A stretch of 8,515 bases of DNA from Schleiferiaceae bacterium. Its GTDB lineage: Bacteria; Bacteroidota; Bacteroidia; Flavobacteriales; Schleiferiaceae. Under the pieces are notes generated by a model, which was not told the origin of the DNA, did not search any database, and saw nothing but the letters and a program-made list of their open reading frames with translations. The DNA is taken from assembly GCA_022424815.1 (NCBI GenBank), contig JAKMGS010000081.1, forward strand, positions 1 to 8,515, read 5' to 3'. The translations under genes and the position numbers were made by a program. This document shows positions 6,819 through 8,515 of this stretch, in pieces (within the stretch, counting starts at the first letter, position 1; the number at the start of each line of letters is the position of its first letter).

Positions 6819-8053
6819 CACGGCGCTATGGATTGCACGTGAGTTTCATAATCCTCCCAAAAGGCCCAGAACAACAAGGTGGCATTGAGCCGATAACCTT
6901 TATTGGTAAAATGAATTTTATCCGAACTCGCTAGACCCTGCTCTTGCCAAATTGAAATACTATTCAATCCTCCCATGACTTCAAATAAGTCCCAATATGC
7001 AGCGTCATGATCTTTACTAAGCTCTTTCATTACCTCTTGAACATCTAACGCATTCTTATTAGGAGACCTGCGCTTGTAATAACTATCGTTATTTGTCATG
7101 AAGATAAATTGACAGTCCGGATTAATTTCTCGAAACCAGCTCACTAGTGTATCGTATCGAACTTTATATTTTTCCGGATCCCATTCGTCCGCTGGTAAAT
7201 ACGCGTCATTAATACCTAATCCAAAAATCACTAGATCCGCACCAACATATCTTCCTTGTTCAACGAAGTTCTCACTTCTTAAAAAACTATAGGTAGAAGC
7301 ACCATTGACTCCAAGACTATGATATACAAGACCAGGTTCTTCACGCAACATCTGAACTCCTTGAAGGGTGTATTGGGGATTTGCATCATCCTTTGCGGTG
7401 AAGTGGATTGAAATAGACTCTTGAACCTCATTAAAAAACCAAAACCGTATTCCTACTGTAGTATCTACAAATACCGAATCTGGAGACGGTGTTCCAATGG
7501 GCTCCATATTGCTGCTCGCTACATGTTCGAAAAGACGCAATTCTGTGAAACCATAGGCTTTACCTCTCTCACTGAAGCTTTGCAATTCAAAGCCGGCATC
7601 AACATCTCTTGTGATCGCATCTATACCACTAAATCCCCAAGGGCAATTATTCCTTGAAACACTATTTCTACACCCTTCCCAAGTACCTATTTTCTTCACA
7701 TACAGATTACTAGGTGTGTTAGTGTTCGCCAGTTTATATGGAAAGAAAAAACCTCTTTCTACGTTTAATGAAGGTGCTAATTGGCCAAGTTGCCTTCTCA
7801 AGGTGTGGCTCAACGTACCTCCTTGTACATGGGATCCACCAACATGGATAATATTGATCTTTCCTTCTTGTTCAAAAATGACTCGGTCTAGTTTTTCATA
7901 GAATTTAGCCATTCCTTGTTCTGAGCCGTAGAACTGCAAATGATTCGCGCTGGTATCTAAAAATGGGTACTTCAGTGCCAAACTTCCTAAATCGTCTTGT
8001 GCCATCAAGGGAAGCATACAAAAACACGATATAATCAATACAATTATTCTCAT
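6818..8053 (-). CDS. Secreted SGNH/GDSL-like hydrolase or acyltransferase
   Basis: This 411-residue exported protein has a signal peptide at 1-18 (hydrophobic core IIVLIISCFCMLPL, cleavage likely after LMA, before QDD). The SGNH blocks can be followed: INIIHVGGSHVQGG at 67-78 with S74 as nucleophile, SLGVNGAS at 246-253 (block II), FGLGINDAY at 277-285 with N282 (block III), and SDKIHFTNKGY at 377-387, where D378 and H381 form the D-x-x-H of block V. Block I reads GGSH instead of the usual GDSH; the serine is kept. About 170 residues separate block I from block II, probably a carbohydrate-binding or accessory insert. It begins in an ATGA overlap with the preceding SGNH gene and ends in TGATG with the MBOAT gene. 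It probably acts in the periplasm or at the surface on the polymer that the MBOAT modifies, as transferase or esterase. Most of the gene is near 38-40% GC; only its last 70 bases or so match the richer downstream DNA. Confidence 0.88.
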   Translation of the reverse strand: MRIIVLIISCFCMLPLMAQDDLGSLALKYPFLDTSANHLQFYGSEQGMAKFYEKLDRVIFEQEGKINIIHVGGSHVQGGTLSHTLRRQLGQLAPSLNVERGFFFPYKLANTNTPSNLYVKKIGTWEGCRNSVSRNNCPWGFSGIDAITRDVDAGFELQSFSERGKAYGFTELRLFEHVASSNMEPIGTPSPDSVFVDTTVGIRFWFFNEVQESISIHFTAKDDANPQYTLQGVQMLREEPGLVYHSLGVNGASTYSFLRSENFVEQGRYVGADLVIFGLGINDAYLPADEWDPEKYKVRYDTLVSWFREINPDCQFIFMTNNDSYYKRRSPNKNALDVQEVMKELSKDHDAAYWDLFEVMGGLNSISIWQEQGLASSDKIHFTNKGYRLNATLLFWAFWEDYETHVQSIAP

Positions 8054-8515
8054 GGTTGTACGGAATCTTGTAATGATGAATCTAATGTCGCCGTATTCAA
8101 CGCCTTAATGGAATCTGACCTGCGCTGTGCCTCCTCTGCAATGCGCTCCTGTTCTGAATAATAGGCCTCTTGAGCAATTCGAACAACTTCACCGAATTGA
8201 TCACCAACTCGTTGTGAACCTTTTGTAGTAAAATGTATGTAATCTTTTGCCGCTAATGCAGGGTCTTCCTCGACCCAATATACCATTGAACCTTCTCCTC
8301 CCATTACATCCTGTAAATCCCAATAGGCCGCCCCTCTTGAAAGGGCTTCATCCCTTAATGTTTGTTTTAAAACCTTTATCAATGGATAACTTTCCATGTT
8401 TAATCCATTCTTGCGTGCCATATCGGAGGGACCTATGAAAATTATAGACGCTTTGGGGTGTAATGACCTGATATGACTAATTTGTTTAGCTATCGAAAGG
8501 GCAACGCTTCTGGCA
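8050..8515 (-). CDS. SGNH/GDSL-like protein, C-terminal part
   Basis: The reading frame stays open from the right edge, so the ATG at 8421 is internal: the 31 residues before it are coding (KASIIFIGPSDMARKNG spans it, and IGPSD is a common SGNH strand end). In the 154 visible residues, GAAYWDLQDVMGG is at 61-73 and KDYIHFTTKG at 90-99, with D91 and H94 as the D-x-x-H of block V. The nucleophile and glycine/asparagine blocks lie outside the window. After the catalytic core comes a charged, Glu/Ala/Ser-rich tail of about 45 residues (AQEAYYSEQERIAEEAQRRS and on), probably helical. The stop overlaps the next SGNH start as ATGA, which suggests translational coupling. It is clearly a paralogue of the neighbour, sharing the AAYWDL-x2-VMGG and IHFT-x-KG blocks. 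By context it should act on the same extracytoplasmic substrate. Confidence 0.87.
   Translation of the reverse strand, partial: ARSVALSIAKQISHIRSLHPKASIIFIGPSDMARKNGLNMESYPLIKVLKQTLRDEALSRGAAYWDLQDVMGGEGSMVYWVEEDPALAAKDYIHFTTKGSQRVGDQFGEVVRIAQEAYYSEQERIAEEAQRRSDSIKALNTATLDSSLQDSVQP

Noticed and set aside
6819..6821. GTG start for the MBOAT gene
   Set aside because: The next codon is ATG, in a TGATG arrangement with the preceding stop. The difference is one residue.
8050..8421. Complete small gene of 123 codons starting at the ATG at 8421
   Set aside because: The frame remains open to the window edge and the upstream residues (ASIIFIGPSD) match an SGNH core strand, so this is the end of a longer gene.
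1..8515. CRISPR array, tRNA, rRNA, insertion sequence or phage remnant
   Set aside because: No regularly spaced repeats, cloverleaf-like sequence, transposase motifs or terminal inverted repeats were seen; nearly all bases are coding.

Overview
All eight genes in this window lie on the minus strand, so transcription runs from the right edge (8515) to the left edge (1). They are packed with overlaps or gaps of at most 40 nt. Gene content and style suggest a Bacteroidota bacterium, probably Flavobacteriia-like. The reasons are the pair of SGNH hydrolases beside an AlgI-type MBOAT, the long SulP transporter next to a tandem universal stress protein, and start codons with A-rich leaders and no clear Shine-Dalgarno sequence. 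This placement is an inference from style and not from a marker gene.

Right part (about 5163-8515), envelope modification. A partial SGNH/GDSL-like protein (right edge to 8050), a complete secreted SGNH/GDSL-like protein (8053-6818) and a polytopic MBOAT O-acyltransferase (6818-5163) are joined by an ATGA overlap and a TGATG junction. By analogy with AlgI/AlgJ/AlgX and PatA/PatB systems, the MBOAT would pass an acyl group across the membrane, and the SGNH proteins would attach it to or remove it from an extracytoplasmic polymer. The two SGNH proteins share a nearly identical C-terminal block. The SGNH stretch is clearly more AT-rich (about 38-40% GC in sampled lines) than the MBOAT and the rest (about 50%).

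Middle part (about 3126-5162). An imperfect stem-loop spans the MBOAT stop codon, followed by a membrane-anchored or secreted BNR/Ycf48-like beta-propeller protein, then a tandem-domain universal stress protein. The latter overlaps by 8 nt the next gene, a SulP anion transporter.

Left part (1-3133), transport and housekeeping. The SulP transporter has a STAS domain plus an unusual C-terminal extension of about 185 residues. It is followed by a MiaE-type tRNA hydroxylase and the first 98 codons of gcvT, the glycine cleavage T-protein, which runs off the left edge.

No RNA genes, CRISPR arrays, insertion sequences or convincing promoters were seen. The most interesting points are the C-terminal domain on SulP with its coupled stress protein, the SGNH-SGNH-MBOAT module with its composition break, the extra membrane segment in the MBOAT, and the stem-loop at its stop codon.
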